Below, piece by piece: positions 1 to 12,626 of a DNA stretch of 64,000 nucleotides. Numbering within the stretch: position 1 is the first letter of the stretch; each line of letters starts with the position of its first letter. The notes under the pieces are model-generated. The model saw nothing but the letters and a program-made list of their open reading frames with translations. It was not told the DNA's origin and made no database searches. The DNA lies in assembly GCA_037355855.1 (NCBI GenBank), contig CM074758.1:5491001-5555000 (forward strand). Direction: 5' to 3'. Made by a program: the position numbers and the translations under genes. This DNA comes from Pseudo-nitzschia pungens (lineage: Eukaryota > Bacillariophyta > Bacillariophyceae > Bacillariales > Bacillariaceae).

Positions 1-333
1 TCTTTGTGGTCATATAAGTTTCGCTCAGAGGAAGTCATGGTCTGCATGCATTTTAACACTTTCTGGGAAGTATACTACTAGTAAGATGTTTGTCTCTTTG
101 TTGAACTTACAGTGCACAAAAAGCTGTGTGCACATGAGTTGTTGTTTTGGGAGTTGATCATGAATTGATGCGTTTAAAGTGGAGGAATCAAATGTGTGGA
201 AAGTAGGCTGTTGATTTTGATTCTGAACTAAATTATCTCTGTTCTTGTGGACCTGGTTTGGACAGCTTTTCCATGGTAAAGACGTGCTGACCATGTCTCC
301 ATTTCTGATTTGTTTCCTTTTGAGTGATGTGAA

Positions 334-600
334 TGTAACATGTTGATATTGCAATCCTACAAAAGGCTCTGAATGATTCATTGAATCCCGCATGTACTCC
401 AATATATATGATATTCATATACATATACTGAATATTCAACAAATATCAAGATAAATATCAAGAGTCCCATGACTCACCAATTGTTGATATTATGCCCGCC
501 AAATAATATCATACTCAAGAAATCATTCCCATCTCGTAAAGTATTCAACCATTCACAATTTATAAATCATTCATCTTTAAAATACCTCTATCCTGTAACA
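334..600 (+). repeat. Diverged Gypsy-type LTR (putative)
   Basis: It begins TGTAACATGTTGATATTG and ends CCTGTAACA, like the better preserved LTRs of the same family at 17819-18129 (reverse orientation) and 29735-30043. The block CCCATCTCGTAAAGT followed by a CACAATT stretch is shared with them. No target-site duplication is visible (GTGAA on the left, CTCCA on the right), so it may be an old solo LTR or one LTR of a decayed element. The assignment rests on short shared blocks read by eye. Confidence 0.45.
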
Positions 601-1203
601 CTCCATCTAATTCTACCGTAATGTGTCACAGTGAATTGTGCGGTGTTCCCCCATCCATTAAATATTTGGGTTACTTCACCCCTAGAATCATTGGCACTTC
701 AATCCTTCCCAGTTGGTAGTACAAAATACTTTGCTTCCACAAGTTGTGGGAAAGCTATCAATCAACAAAAATCATTTCTTAAATTTTGAGGTGTGAGAGA
801 GTTGTGGTGTGTGTTTGGTCTGTTCAGTAATAGTACTAGTTTCATTGCCTGTATTACTACTGTGAATTACAGAACTTGCTGTTGCAGCTCTCTTGGTTTG
901 CGGCTTGCACTTTTTCCATACCTCTGGTCTATTGGTGTTAGAATAGTAGTGATGTGCAAAGTAATTGTGAGCTACTTAATAATAATAATATACTTATTTT
1001 AAGTAGGAAAATCCACCAGAGGTGGTTAAAAGCTACTCAGTCTGTAACCAGACTTTATCATTGCCTCAATCAAAGAGTCAGGACCCCAAGTTGTAGAACG
1101 ACACGTTGCCTCAATCAAAGAGAGTTTAGGCCCCAAGTTGTAAAACACAATTTTGCAAACGAAGCTTGGAAACAATCAGGGAAAAATGAACCAGTCCAGA
1201 GCA
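601..1203. other. Intergenic, no supported gene
   Basis: Only short open frames without recognisable motifs. Two related segments, GCCTCAATCAAAGAG followed by a CCCAAGTTGTA block, occur near 1062 and 1107 as a small direct repeat of about 45 bp. Otherwise I see nothing. Confidence 0.5.
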
Positions 1204-2037
1204 CAACAGACACTGGAGCGGTCGGAAACAGAAAAATGCGCGCACCACGTGACAGGTTAAGTTTTTTCAAAATGATACGTAAGTTAAAAATCTCCATGAT
1301 TCAAATCTAAAAGGGGGAACCCCAGAATTAAAAATAGTTTTTTTAGGTAATTAATTAATTACGTACGTTATAAAATTGCTTGCGTACGTAATTAATGAAT
1401 TAATTACGCAAAATATCACACACGATTGCAGTTAATTACGTACGATTGCAGCTGCTCACGCACGATTGTATAATTAAGCTCTTAAGTGGCTTATATAATA
1501 ATTAACAGGCAAGTCCAACTTTAAATCTTACCAGTAAAGGCACCGTTTTAAGTGCCGCTGACAGCCACTTATTTGTACGTACCATCACGTACATACAGTA
1601 CTCAGCTCTAGTGCAAGTCGTAGGTGTACGTACTGAATAAGTGGCTGTCAGCGGCACTTTCAAAGGCGCGTATACATACGTCCTTGTCATTAAATTGAAG
1701 CAATTTGGAGGCTTTAATAAGTGGCTTAAGTCATATATTGATATGAGGCTCGATTAAATTATAAAGCCACATAATTACATCATTAATCCATGTAATTGTT
1801 CAATCGTACGTAATTAACTGCAATCGTGCGTAATTTTGCGTAATTAATCAATTAATTACGTAAGAAATTACATATGTAATAAAATTAATTACGCAACCCC
1901 AAAAAAAATATTTTTCGTTTCCTGGATCCCCCTTTGAATTTTGAATTGTGGAGATTTTAATACGATAATATGTTTTGAAAGACTTAACGTGCCGCGCATT
2001 GCGCGCATTTTTCTATTTCCGACCGCTCCTGCTGTTG
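1204..2037. mobile_element. Foldback (long inverted-repeat) element, non-coding
   Basis: The whole 834-bp segment folds on itself around about 1610. The outer arms share GGAGCGGTCGGAAA (1215 onward, inverted at 2016-2029), then GAAAAATGCGCGCA, AAATCTCCA and other blocks. A 26-bp segment at 1422-1447 is perfectly inverted at 1801-1826, and a 23-bp segment at 1550-1572 is perfectly inverted at 1637-1659. No open frame looks like a gene. Long imperfect inverted arms are usual for foldback or MULE-type non-autonomous DNA elements. No clear target-site duplication was found, so the superfamily is undetermined. Confidence 0.7.
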
Positions 2038-2099
2038 CAAAGCGTACAGGAGATGGGGTAACAAGAATGTGAAAGGGAAAGACACTAGCAAAACTCTGC

Positions 2100-2830
2100 C
2101 TCCAATGCTCTTTTGCAGCACCTGTAATGCTTGTGGTCAGCCAACACAAGCAAAACCCTTGCTCAGATACATAGTATCAGTAATGCTAGTGGTCAGCGTA
2201 CAAAAGTAAAACTCCTCTCTGAATGCTGGATTGCAGCATCTGTAATGCGAGTAGTCATCCCCAAGCACATTCCTTGCCGAAAGAACACAAGCAAAATTCC
2301 CAGGTAATGCTTGTGCACGAAACACTTAGAGGCAGTGGAGCCTACTACCAAATTCTTAACAGCTGTCCTTCTGTTAGAACTTTGTAGTAGCTTGGAAACA
2401 AGGACCATAAGCAAAAACACTTATGGACCAGCAGGGCAGTAGACTTGCAAACAGGTGGCAGCTGTACTGTGCACCTGAGAGGTATATGTAGGTGGTGGCG
2501 CGTTAAGTAACGGGTACTTAGCGACTTTGGGGCTTGGGTTAGGAAACAGTAGGACCATAAGCCAAAACACTTCTGGACCAGCAGGGCAGTAGACTTGCAA
2601 ACAGACAACACTTATAGTGTGCACCTGAAAGGGTTATGTAGGGGGTGGAGCCTTAAGCGAACTGTACTTAGTGGCATTGGGGCTTGGGTTAGGAAACATT
2701 AGGACCATAAGCAGAAATAGTTAAGGTCCAGCAGGGCAAAGGACTTGAAAACAGATGATAGCTAGAATTTTGTACAGTGGAAGGGGCTGTTTGGTAACTT
2801 CAACTTGAAATGACTTAGGGGACTCAGCAA
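2100..2830. repeat. Diverged tandem repeats (two families)
   Basis: From about 2100 to 2310 three diverged units share TAATGCTTGTGGTCA-like and ACACAAGCAAAA blocks. From about 2394 a second family with a period near 150 bp follows: units begin GGAAACA...GGACCATAAG at about 2394, 2543 and 2692, and contain a CCAGCAGGGCA block and an ACTTGCAAACAG block. The third unit is degraded. No coding potential is seen. Confidence 0.6.
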
Positions 2831-2839
2831 GGAACCTTG

Positions 2840-5059
2840 AAGAATGTAGAACGTTTAGTGGTAATCACTTAAGCAGCTTGGAAACAGTGTAGATCATTAA
2901 GTAAAAGATATACTTAAAACAGTTCAAAGCAAAGACATTGTGTACGTTTAATCAGTACTGGATTCAGTGTAGAAAATTATGTGTTGGTTGTGCTATATGG
3001 TAGAATCTGTACTGGAAGTGCTGTAGAAAATTATGTGTTCCTTTTGCTTGATCAGATCTGGATCGACACTGAGGGGAATGGTGAATAGGCACCAAAGCAA
3101 CAAAAGAGAGCAGCAAGCAGCTGAACCGATAGCAGAAACAAAGAGCACAGGTCTTGGTTAGTACATACAGGGTCCTGGGGTTGTGATTGGGGGTGTAGAA
3201 GGGAGCAACATATTGCATGGTAAAGTTGTGTAGAAATCTACATGTTTTTAGTGCTGGAACATTGGAACGTCAGACAGAATGCGCATCGCACAAATTGTAA
3301 TTGTGAGCTACTTAGTGATTAGAGTCTTGGTGGAGGAGCTCTCTCGTGGAGCATTGCGTGATTGATTAAAGAGCCCTGCTGAGTCAACTTGTTACCAAGC
3401 TCATGACCAAATGCAATCCTGTGTAGGGTTAACCTTTAATGGTTATCCTTACTAGGACTGATTCAGTGCACAGTATCATATTATGTGCCATCAATAGCCT
3501 ACTGCTGTTAATGGAATAAATTCAATTCCTGGTGCTCTACTTACATTTTTGGTGCAAATATTATGCCACCTAACAATTTGTTGTACTTTTGTGTAGGTGT
3601 TTAGCCTTTGATGAGTTTTACCTATTGACTTTGATGGGGCAAAAGTTCTTTCAAAACAGATTCTCTGGATGCCAGGTCACAGTAAAATTTTTTATGAAGC
3701 ACCAAAGAGTGACATGTGCTCGGTCAACATATGAGCCAACATAGGAGAGAAGGTTGCACTGTGCTGGGTTGCACCCATGCATCGACAGAATTTGTAATCA
3801 TGATCTGCCAAACTACAGAGGAAAGAATAGTTTCTGTTACATTTACTAGCATGTGCACAAGGTGACCTATTCCATCTTATTGGTTCAATTCTTCCGGCAG
3901 GTAGCATGTTACCCAACAAGTCTTTGGTTCTAAAGGAGCCAGTGGCAGTCATATTATGGATTTAAGACGTATTTGTTGCGCTGGTAACATCGAGGCCACT
4001 TCATGGAGCTTCCAGGAAAGACCAATGAGGAAAACAATATGCATTGCCCAGAGGATGTACTTGGATCCAAAAGCAGAAGACCATCCAACCTTAAACTCCA
4101 ATCAATAGCATCCTGGCTTTGGTATTTCCAAATGTTCTGCAGACTCCCCTGCTGCAGTGACAAAATGATTCACACAATGAACATTTCAGTTTACCAGAAA
4201 ACACAATACACCTGCACATAGCTGGAATTGGGCAGTGTGATTAAAAAATGAAATCATCTCTTTGACACTAAACTCCCTAATGTCTTGAGATTGTAGAGTA
4301 CCGATATTCAATTTTTTGTCTCAGAAGTGAAAAATATTTGGTACACTCAACAATACATAAAACTTAACTTTGAACATCATTTAAAATATTACTGCTACGT
4401 GATAGGTGGTCCTACGTTTCAATGCAAACTTAACAAGTCTGCCCGGACACACACCACTTTCCTTGAGAGCAACAAATTATTCATATCCACGATGGTCTTC
4501 TGTGCACACTCCAGATTGTTTGTTTCTTTTGTAACTTCTCAAAAAAGGAACTTCATCTGAAGACAAGAATGACTCAAAGTAGAAACCAACATGAGTAGTT
4601 TTACTCTCACTGCTCGTTTGAAGGAGGCAGCGTTTGCAGGAAGCAATCGAGCATTCCGCTACCTAAACAAACTTATATCTTATTTCCAACAAATTTCCCT
4701 GGATGCCAAGCCGAAAAGGTAACGTCTTCGGAACCCTTGGTATCGTTTGGGTCCTGTTAGACTACATGTTCATTACTTGGATAGAACTACAAACCATTCT
4801 CAAATACGTATCTATTTTGTCAGCTGTTGTTATTATTACTTGGATCTGTCGTTCGAAATTTACAAAATTACACAATCCATCATTCACTGTTTGTCCCAAG
4901 CTTGTCTTACAAATCATAATCAACAGCTTCTAGTTGCAAAAAATACGAAAACACGATGATAATAAAATCGTGCTTTGCTTCGTCCCGTTCTATAACACAT
5001 CACAACACAAATAATTCACCCAATTCTTGATCCAGTTTCTACCACCCCTTGCCGTATCC
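2840..5059. other. Long intergenic stretch, nothing recognised
   Basis: Short open frames on both strands have no domain-like motifs and no consistent codon bias. A GTAGAAAATTATGTGTT block recurs near 2970 and 3023. The last few hundred bases before 5060 would be the 3' flank of the HSF gene. I see no RNA gene here. Confidence 0.4.
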
Positions 5060-6938
5060 TCATATTGGTGTTGGCGTTGTGGCTGACCCATTCATGTTGT
5101 GAAACTCCAACGGGTCCGCGGATCGAGTTTGCAGCGCAACATCCGATCTTGGGTTGGATGGCACCAACGTGGGAACGTTGGTCGCAGTAGCAACAGATGC
5201 TGTTTCGTTGTTCGTCACAGCTGCAGCTGCGGCGGCGGTGTGCAGAGCAGCAATGGCAGAGGCCGTGGAGGTGGCCGAGCCTGTCGCACCAATCAGATCA
5301 GTGAACGGCTCCAACAACGATGGACGATCCGGGTGGACGGCATCTATTGTAGGCGTGAGGGGTATCGTTGTAGGCACAGTCGTTGTCGTCGTCGTCACAA
5401 TAGGTTCGGTAGTATATCCGGGGGTGACATACTTCGAGGCCATTTGAAGGAGAGACGATTCTGGATTGAACTCCTTGAGGAGCTCTAGTTTAACGTTGAT
5501 CCCAAGTTCTCGAGTCGGAGGCATGAGAAAGAACATCTTCCCTTCAAAGACTATTTTCGATGGTCTAGAACCACCAGAATCTTGAAGTACATAACTATGG
5601 GTTTGCTGCCGAGAGCTTGGTGGTGGCATCTGGGTGAGCACGGTCGACTGACCCACGCTTCCGATACTTGGTGGTCCCGCAACATTGTTCGGCAGTTGTA
5701 TCTGATTGCGATACGTTGTCTCCGGCGAGACAGTATGTACATGGTTGTTTTGCCGTTCCAACATTCGACCGAGCTGCTTCCCCTGCGAAATGTTGGAGGA
5801 CACTTCTTGATCTTCTGGCCTCATGATTGAGTTTGAGGAAACCACAGGCAAAATGGTGGGTTTCGGAACCATGGAAACTACGTTATCAAGAGGGCCATCC
5901 GTAGACATGGAAACATCGCGAGGCACGAACGAATCGGCGGCCGCACTACTAACAGTACCGGACGGAATCGGAGTGCTGGTAATGTTATTGTTCACCGGAT
6001 CGTTTGAGACCATCGTAGTACTTGTAGTGGTCATCTTAACCACAGTAGTTGTTGTGGTTGTAGTAATATTGGCTGCTCCCATTCCAAGTTCCAGTTCCTG
6101 CATGTTTTGATGTTGATGTTGTTGTTGTTGCTGCTGCTGCTCTTGTTGCTTTTTCTTTTGTTGTTCCAAAACCCTTGTGGGATTACGTGGTTTGTAGCCA
6201 ACCGGCTTCATTTGACGAACAAGGTCCACTTGACCCTTTCTCAATTTTTCATGATAACGCAATCCCTTGTTCGGGCCAACTGTTACTCGTTGGAAGCCAT
6301 ACAGAGATAGCTAGAAAAGATCAAATTGCGCAAGTATGATTCCGTTCGCGTGAGGGAAATTTTTCAGAGAAACGGAGAATCGTTGTATCGGAACGGACTG
6401 ATATGAGAAAATCAATGAAGTAAAACACAAATCGTAGAATGTGTCGAATATTCCCACCATTGCGCACGCATATACCGTGAAAGCAATCGGAATATTGATG
6501 AGATCTTACCTGTCTTTGGAAAGACTTGTATTTTGTGAGATTGAAATATCGAGGAACAATCTCTGCTGTGAAATGGTCTTTGTCGTGAACCATGAAGCCA
6601 TTTCCGGTCGCGTTCCAAGAAACGATATGAGAAAAATCCCTGGCATCTGCATCTTGCAGCATGTCGTATACCTTGACAGGGAAAGGTTGTCTCGATTCTT
6701 TCGAATCCATGGCTTTTTTGGCTGCAGATGGCAATGGTTGCGGAGAGCCGACGATAACGTTGCTCGATAGGCATGGAGCGATAGTAGGACTACTAGAAAT
6801 TCTCATAGGAGTCGTAGCCAATGGCTTCCCAAGGAGTTGGTTAGAGGCCATTTGAACAGCACCCACGAAAGATGGGTTGGCATGTGATTCTATCGCTTTG
6901 GCAGCATCGCCAGGTTGTGGTTGATCTTGAGATTCCAT
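5060..6938 (-). CDS. Heat shock factor (HSF)-type transcription factor
   Basis: Two exons, 6938-6510 and 6310-5060, joined in phase 0 across a 199-bp GTAAG...CTAG intron, give a protein of about 559 residues. The HSF DNA-binding domain covers roughly residues 85-165 and is built across the splice: FPVKVYDMLQDADARDFSHI, WNATGNGFMVHD, VPRYFNLTKYKSFQRQ, then LSLYGFQRV from exon 2. It would bind heat-shock-element-like nGAAn repeats in the nucleus. After the domain come a Gln-rich tract (about residues 175-195) and a long low-complexity Thr/Ser/Asn/Pro-rich tail with Thr runs. I see no clear HR-A/B heptad oligomerisation repeat, which is not unusual for diatom HSFs. The family is expanded in diatoms, so the stress or cell-cycle target cannot be inferred. 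The intron splitting the recognition-helix region from the wing supports a real spliced gene. Confidence 0.92.
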
Positions 6939-7680
6939 CGTGCTGGATCAAGTGATAATGATGGTTCAGTAGGAGTGATTTCTTTGTAGTATGTCGTGCA
7001 CATTCGGTAGCATCGAAGCGTCGTCAATAGGGCCAATGCTGTCCATAGAACTTTGCTTCTATTCGTTTGATGAGAATAAACAGTTTCAACTTCCGAACTA
7101 TGACAGCGGAATGGAATGATGGGCGATGAACGAATGATGTTGGGTGATGCCCTTGATTGTGTCTGCGATTCAATGAGTCTGATTGGTGGGTTTTTGACCA
7201 AAATGAATATATAATGCCTGTACAAGCAGCAGCCTGGACGTTCCCTGCTCCGCGAAAACGGCATCTAATACATGTAACAAAGGAACGAGTGTTAAGAACT
7301 CATTTTTTCGCATCGATAATCGGCATTTTTGTGACGGGCAAGTTCGCCCCTCCTGAACTTGTTCTATAATGTTCAGCAAACGGGATAAGCCCGTCATTGG
7401 CCCAGACGGAATTTCATGACGTCGCGTTTTGAAAGACACTACTTCCAGCAGCTGTTCATTCCTCAAAAGCCACCATCAGCCACAAACACCAACCAAAATC
7501 GAAACAGCTGCTCGAAAATCATTAAAAACATGCTTTGTATCGAAAAAGAACAGTAAAGAAGAACTGTTCTCTGTTGGCACGACTCACGACCAACCATCTG
7601 TCGCAGAACAAAAGCAGGTTTTCCATCCCCAGAAATTCTCGGTTTGAAAATTCAGTTATCGGCCAAAGGTTATGGTGGAT
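6939..7680. other. Upstream region of the HSF gene
   Basis: No supported gene. Open frames on both strands lack motifs. This segment should hold the promoter and 5' leader of the minus-strand HSF gene. I could not identify defined regulatory sites in it. Confidence 0.35.
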
Positions 7681-8345
7681 TTCCGATACAAGTAAGGTAA
7701 GGTTACGGTACTTTTACTCGTACAGCACTAAACTAATTTCCAAACGTCGCCGTTCAATGAGATACAGCGTTACAATAACAGTACGTTACATTCTCTCGTT
7801 CGATAGACCACAATGCATCGAGCAGTAAAGTCCTTCTTTATTCCAAAAAATAAATATTGCACATCGGTATGTACGGTAAGTTTACGTTATAAACCCGATA
7901 CCAAATGACTACGAGTAAAAAATAATAATGGTAACGGTAACTAAGTTCCTTATTTGCAATCGTGCGCAATAGCGTTTTTTGAGAGGGACTGACTAGCTAG
8001 AACTGTCATTATTGTACGAACCGGTAGCATAGTTATTCTACGTACGGTATTATTACTCGAAGTACTATTGTTGAATAAGGTTACGTGTTACTTCCTACTC
8101 AATGCACGAATGTACCGTCGTGATCGACAGTACAGTAGCCGTACAGTAGCGGTATGTACGATTGAAAATAAAATACGGTAATCACCGTGAGTGTACGGTA
8201 AGGCTACAGTAAGTTACGGTAAGATGCCTTACTTGTAATTACGGTAAGGTTATGAGCAACGAAATCGAAAATACTGTGCGGACTAGTGCAACCTCAACCA
8301 CCACAAGTTACGAGTAAACCTTAGTTAACCTTACTTACGAAAAGA
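7681..8345. repeat. Cluster of GTAAGGTTAC-like degenerate repeats
   Basis: The segment is dense in variants of TACGGTAAGGTTACGGTA and its complement (for example near 7690, 7875, 7930, 8090, 8170-8250 and 8320). The same words recur in other intergenic intervals of this window at about 8765-8840, 11630-11810, 15585-15750, 42090-42560, 58010-58620 and 61565-61800. No gene is seen from 8346 to 9305 either. Confidence 0.6.
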
Positions 8346-9305
8346 TGACAACAACGTGTAGTTTGCGGGACCAGTCAATCTTGGAAAAAAAATTACGAAC
8401 TGTTTTGATGATGAAAGACTAAAGCGAAACTTGTAACTTTTTTGAAGCTCGTGCCTCAACATCCCGAATTCATCGGGAAGAAATTGTTTTTCAAAAATGC
8501 AAGAACCGATACAAGGGTAGATCTACGAGAGCCACAAGTTTATTCGTCGAACTTTTGCTACCGACCATTGGATTCAGTTTTGCATAACACCATCGCTAAC
8601 TACAGTTACTTTTCGACAGAGTGGCAGCAACTTGATTCAGTGCCGGAAACAATTGCTATTGTCGAAAATGCAGAGCAGTCATTTCCGTTCATCATTATTA
8701 CGTACGTGTAGAATTACTACAAAAAAAATAATACTGTATTATTTTGTTAAAATAGTTGTCCGGAAGTGAGGTTAGGCTAAGGTCTTACCTCGTACTCGTA
8801 CTTTCCTTGTCGCAATGTTGCTCGTACTCGTACCTAGTCCTGGCGAGAAAAAGTTCCACGTGGATATCACCTTTCTGAAAGGAGTGGAACACATATGAAA
8901 CACGATTTTACAGATAATGATGATTATTATTTTATGATTACTTTTTTATGTAAGAGATCGAAAACCCCAAGGAGTCACTGCAAGATGTGAAATAAAGTTG
9001 GAAACGAAAGCAAGCTATCCTGTTTGACCAGGGTTAATCTCAACAGCAATGCGTGGTGAAAAAAATACAGTTTCCTATCATTGATCCATGTGTGACCCTT
9101 CCGGAAAGTCCTCACCAGCCGAAGCGATCGTGGGATGCTCTTTATCATTCGTTTCGTTTCGTTTTGTGTGTGTATTTGTGTGTAAATTATGTGTTTCTTT
9201 GATCTCCGCGATCAACCAGATGATTCCTTTCATCCTTCCACCAAACAGGACGTACTCCATTGTATCCTGACCCTGGATGTACAGATAGACCTACAGCACT
9301 TTTGC

Positions 9306-10626
9306 TCAGGCAGCATGATATTGTTGTTGATAAGGGTCGTGATGATACGCCTGGGCATGGTGTGCACTATACTCGTGTCCAGCGAGTCCACTGTGACCAA
9401 CAGTTGGATCGTAATATCCAGTTGATGCATGTTCTTGGGGCGAAACCGAGTCTCCCGTTGCAGAATCCTGGGCTGGCGGAGCTGCCGCAGCTTGGTTAGC
9501 TGTGTACTGCTGCATCTCGATCTGGAACCGCACCTTGTCTTCGGCAGCCATGTCTTCATACTCTTTCTTTTGCGTGGGAGTCAATGCTCTCCAGCGCTCT
9601 CCCAAGAGCTTACCGAGTTCCACAAACTTGATTCCAGGAAATTCCTCATTCACTTTAGGACGCATGTAGTTTGTAAAAAACACATAGGCACCAGAAGCAC
9701 GCTTAGGAGCCGCAGGATCTCTCGGACCGCGCTTGCTGCGCTTGCGAGGTCGATGTTCCTCGATCAAGACACCACGAGCGTCATGTCCTGGTGGAGGCTG
9801 ATAGGCAGCGATTTCGGCGTCGTATCGAGCCTTGTCTTGGGCAGCTCTTGCTTCCCAAGTGGCTTTCTCTTCAGGGGTCAGGTTCTTGTACATGTGCGAG
9901 GTGTACTTGGCGAGTTGACCAAAAGTCATGCCGGGATTTTCGCGTTTGAATTGTTCCCGCATTGCATTTTGATAAAGCAAATAAGCACTCATGTTTCTCT
10001 TGGGAGCGTTTGGATCTTTTTCTATCAATTGCAGAAAAAAATTCATATAATATTATTTATTTAAAAAGGGTCAGATTGTCATTTGTACACAACATATCAC
10101 AAAATATAAAGAGAATACCATTAATATTTCAACAGGATGAGGGAAAAAAATAGAAACTTACCAGCTTCATCGTGAAAAAATACAACAAACCACATAGAAA
10201 GTTAAAAAATAACACAACATTAGAAGAAAACAAAAGAAAGATTAGAACTGACCGTGCAAAAGAAGCCTCTTTGTGATGACAATAAACAGAATAGAAACAA
10301 AGGGGGAACTCACGCTTACCCTTCCGCCCGGTCTTCTGAAGAGTGGAAACGATCGCATCACCTTTGGGATCGTATCCCGGTGGAGCAACGTAGTTCGCGA
10401 GCTCGTGCAAATAGCGAGCTTTGTCAGCCTCTGCCCGTTGCACCCAAGTTTCCTTCTCTGCGGGAGGAAGTTCCGAATACATAGCTGAGGTATACTTGGC
10501 CAGTTGACCAAATGTCATTCCCGGATTGACGGACTTGAATTCTTCGCGCATCGCATTTTGGTAGAGCAAATAGGCACTCATGTTGCGCTTTGGAGCGCCT
10601 GGATCTCTTCCTGGTCGTTTACCCAT
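9306..10626 (-). CDS. Triple HMG-box chromatin protein
   Basis: Exons 10626-10320 and 10021-9306 join in frame to about 340 residues with three HMG boxes at roughly residues 9-80, 105-176 and 204-275. Boxes 1 and 2 are nearly the same sequence (APKRNMSAYLLYQNAMRE, NPGMTFGQLAKYTS) and box 3 is a more canonical NHP6/HMGB-like box (APKRASGAYVFFTNYMR, ELGKLLGERWRALTP). A basic PRKRSKRGPR linker precedes box 3, and the tail is rich in Ala, Gln, His and Tyr. Such proteins bend DNA and act in chromatin in the nucleus. The start is placed at the MGKRPGRDPGAPKRN methionine because upstream residues are not HMG-like. The intron donor is ambiguous: GTAAGC at 10319 or GTGAGT at 10313. Both keep the frame and differ by two residues. 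The intron lies between the duplicated boxes. Confidence 0.9.
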
Positions 10627-12176
10627 CTTTAATAGTATCTTGCGTGTGTTTGAATTTGTACAGAGGTTCACTCAGTTGAGTAGCTGGTTTCCGGTTGATA
10701 TTTCCGTGTTTCTATGAGGTCGATGCAAAGCGAAAATAACGGCAATGTGAGCGCCCAATGACACCTGTGACATCGTGGTTGCTGGAAGATGCAAACATTG
10801 ACAAATGACAACGAATCGTTCCCATCGATGAAAGCAACGTTCCCTTCATCATCGTACAGTATCAGCACAGTGACGGCGACGTCTCTCATCCACGACAACG
10901 CAATTCATCGCATCGATCGACGGCAGTCACTGGAGCACCTCCAGAGTCATTTCCGCTGCCCCCCCCCGTCTGCTCCGAAGCGCTGGTGCACCGCCTCCCA
11001 TTGTTGCTCCCTTCCTCGTCCATCGAACAAAACATCACCGATGTAATACAAGCATTAGTATGTAGACAAGTCTACGACGAAGTACATCAGTACATAACTT
11101 ACCGACTTTTCGCATGTGGAATGAAAGTAGAATGAACTACTAGTGGAATGAAAGTAGAATGAACTACTAGGTGTCTATTGATTGAGATCTCGTAACTTTT
11201 GTACCATTTTTTAGTTCCGTACTCCTCTTACGTTCATTTTACGGGTATTTACGTGTATGGACCATGTTATTGCATAAGAACTTACTCGTACTCGTACAAA
11301 AAAATACCCTCGCGCTGCTTTTTGCTTCTCGGTTGTACCCTCGCGCTGCTTTTTGCTTCTCGATTGAAACGGAAAACCGTCGATGGAGATAAAATAATGA
11401 TTTTGTTGTTGACTGTTGCGGACTATTTGCTGCACTTGTCGATGAGATGGCGTGATAGGAATGAAGCTCGTATAAGGTTCAGGTTTCAAGGATGAAAACA
11501 AAAAGGTGATTTATTTTTTGTACATTCATTTTTAGCTATTATTTAGAAATACGTCATGGTCTTTATTTAATGTATGCCAGCAAAGCCTTACAGTGCAGTA
11601 GAATTTTGTATTCTTGGTTTGTATCACGTACGAGGAAGACGTATTACCTTGATGCAGTACGATAGCTAGTACGGTGTTGGTATTACCTGGTACGGGTAAG
11701 ATAAGATTACCGTCCTTTTTAGACTTGCGTTTTGCGCTACATACGGTTTCAAAAAAGAGAACGTAGGGTAGTACGTAGTAATTCGTAGAAGTAAGGTTAC
11801 CACGTAACTGCACTACGAGGGCCTCAATGTGTAAACCAAGCTTTTTCTAAAAAAAGAGCTAAAATGAGATGCATAGCTCAGGAAGGATGTAAACGGAATT
11901 AGGAATTCAGGAATATCTGAATCAAAACTTCATGAAGAGACAAGGGTAGATTAAAAAGGGCTTAAGATTGAACATCTAGGAAAGAGCAAATTCCTATGTT
12001 TTCATCAGCTTTAAATAGATTCTGTTCTGATCACATTATTTTACTCTCTTTTCATTCGTTGTTCAGCTTTTTTGCTCCCACTTCCCCGTCATATTTCACA
12101 TTTCGTTCCGATCACTCTCAACGCACTATGTAGTTGTAAATTCTCACAACTCTTGTTTCGTACCAGACCGATAGCG
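10627..12176. other. Intergenic with small tandem repeats
   Basis: No supported gene. A 27-bp unit (GTGGAATGAAAGTAGAATGA...) is tandemly duplicated at about 11116-11169, and a 31-bp unit with CCTCGCGCTGCTTTTTGC is duplicated at about 11305-11365. GTAAGG-type degenerate repeats occur at 11630-11810. The 5' part should contain the HMG gene promoter. Confidence 0.4.
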
Positions 12177-12626
12177 ATGAGCATTCCAATCGAACCCAAC
12201 ATTTCGACCAGCACGCCTGAGATGTTTGGTGCCGCATCAGATGATAACGATGACCCTTTATCAATGACGTCGACCAAGGTTTCAGACGATGATGAGAGCG
12301 GCCAAGAGGATGAGATTGAAGAAGATATTTTCAAGAGCGAGCAAAGACGACGATCGAAAAGCGATAGTTCCGATTCTTATTTCGTACTGGAGAAAACAAG
12401 ACGAAACAATGGATTCGGGTTCAAAGACCCCTTGTTCCAAGCAGTCTACCTTCACGATGGATCAATGACCACCGAACAAATCAAGACCTACAAGTCCAGA
12501 TTTGGCATTGACGAAGCTAACAAGAATAACAGCAAGAATAACAGGAACAATCGAAAACAATCTCAAAGAGAGAATGGCGTCTTCTGGAGATCGCCCTTCC
12601 TCAATCTCTTCTTTTCCAGCATCTAG
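12177..12626 (+). CDS. Small acidic hypothetical protein
   Basis: An open frame of 149 residues from the methionine of MSIPIEPNISTSTPEMFG, with 35 further in-frame upstream codons that look like leader. The N-terminal half is rich in Asp, Glu and Ser (SDDNDDPLSMT, DDDESGQEDEIEEDIF), followed by a basic RRRSKSDSS patch, the segment FGFKDPLFQAVYLHDGSMT and an Asn/Lys-rich stretch. The alternation of structured-looking and disordered segments and the acidic bias suggest a real gene. I recognise no family and predict no function. The 3' end may continue through an unrecognised intron. Confidence 0.4.
   Translation: MSIPIEPNISTSTPEMFGAASDDNDDPLSMTSTKVSDDDESGQEDEIEEDIFKSEQRRRSKSDSSDSYFVLEKTRRNNGFGFKDPLFQAVYLHDGSMTTEQIKTYKSRFGIDEANKNNSKNNRNNRKQSQRENGVFWRSPFLNLFFSSI

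Noticed and set aside
25..402. 125-codon minus-strand open frame at the window start
   Set aside because: No recognisable motif, it overlaps the putative LTR at 334-600, and its composition resembles translated non-coding sequence.
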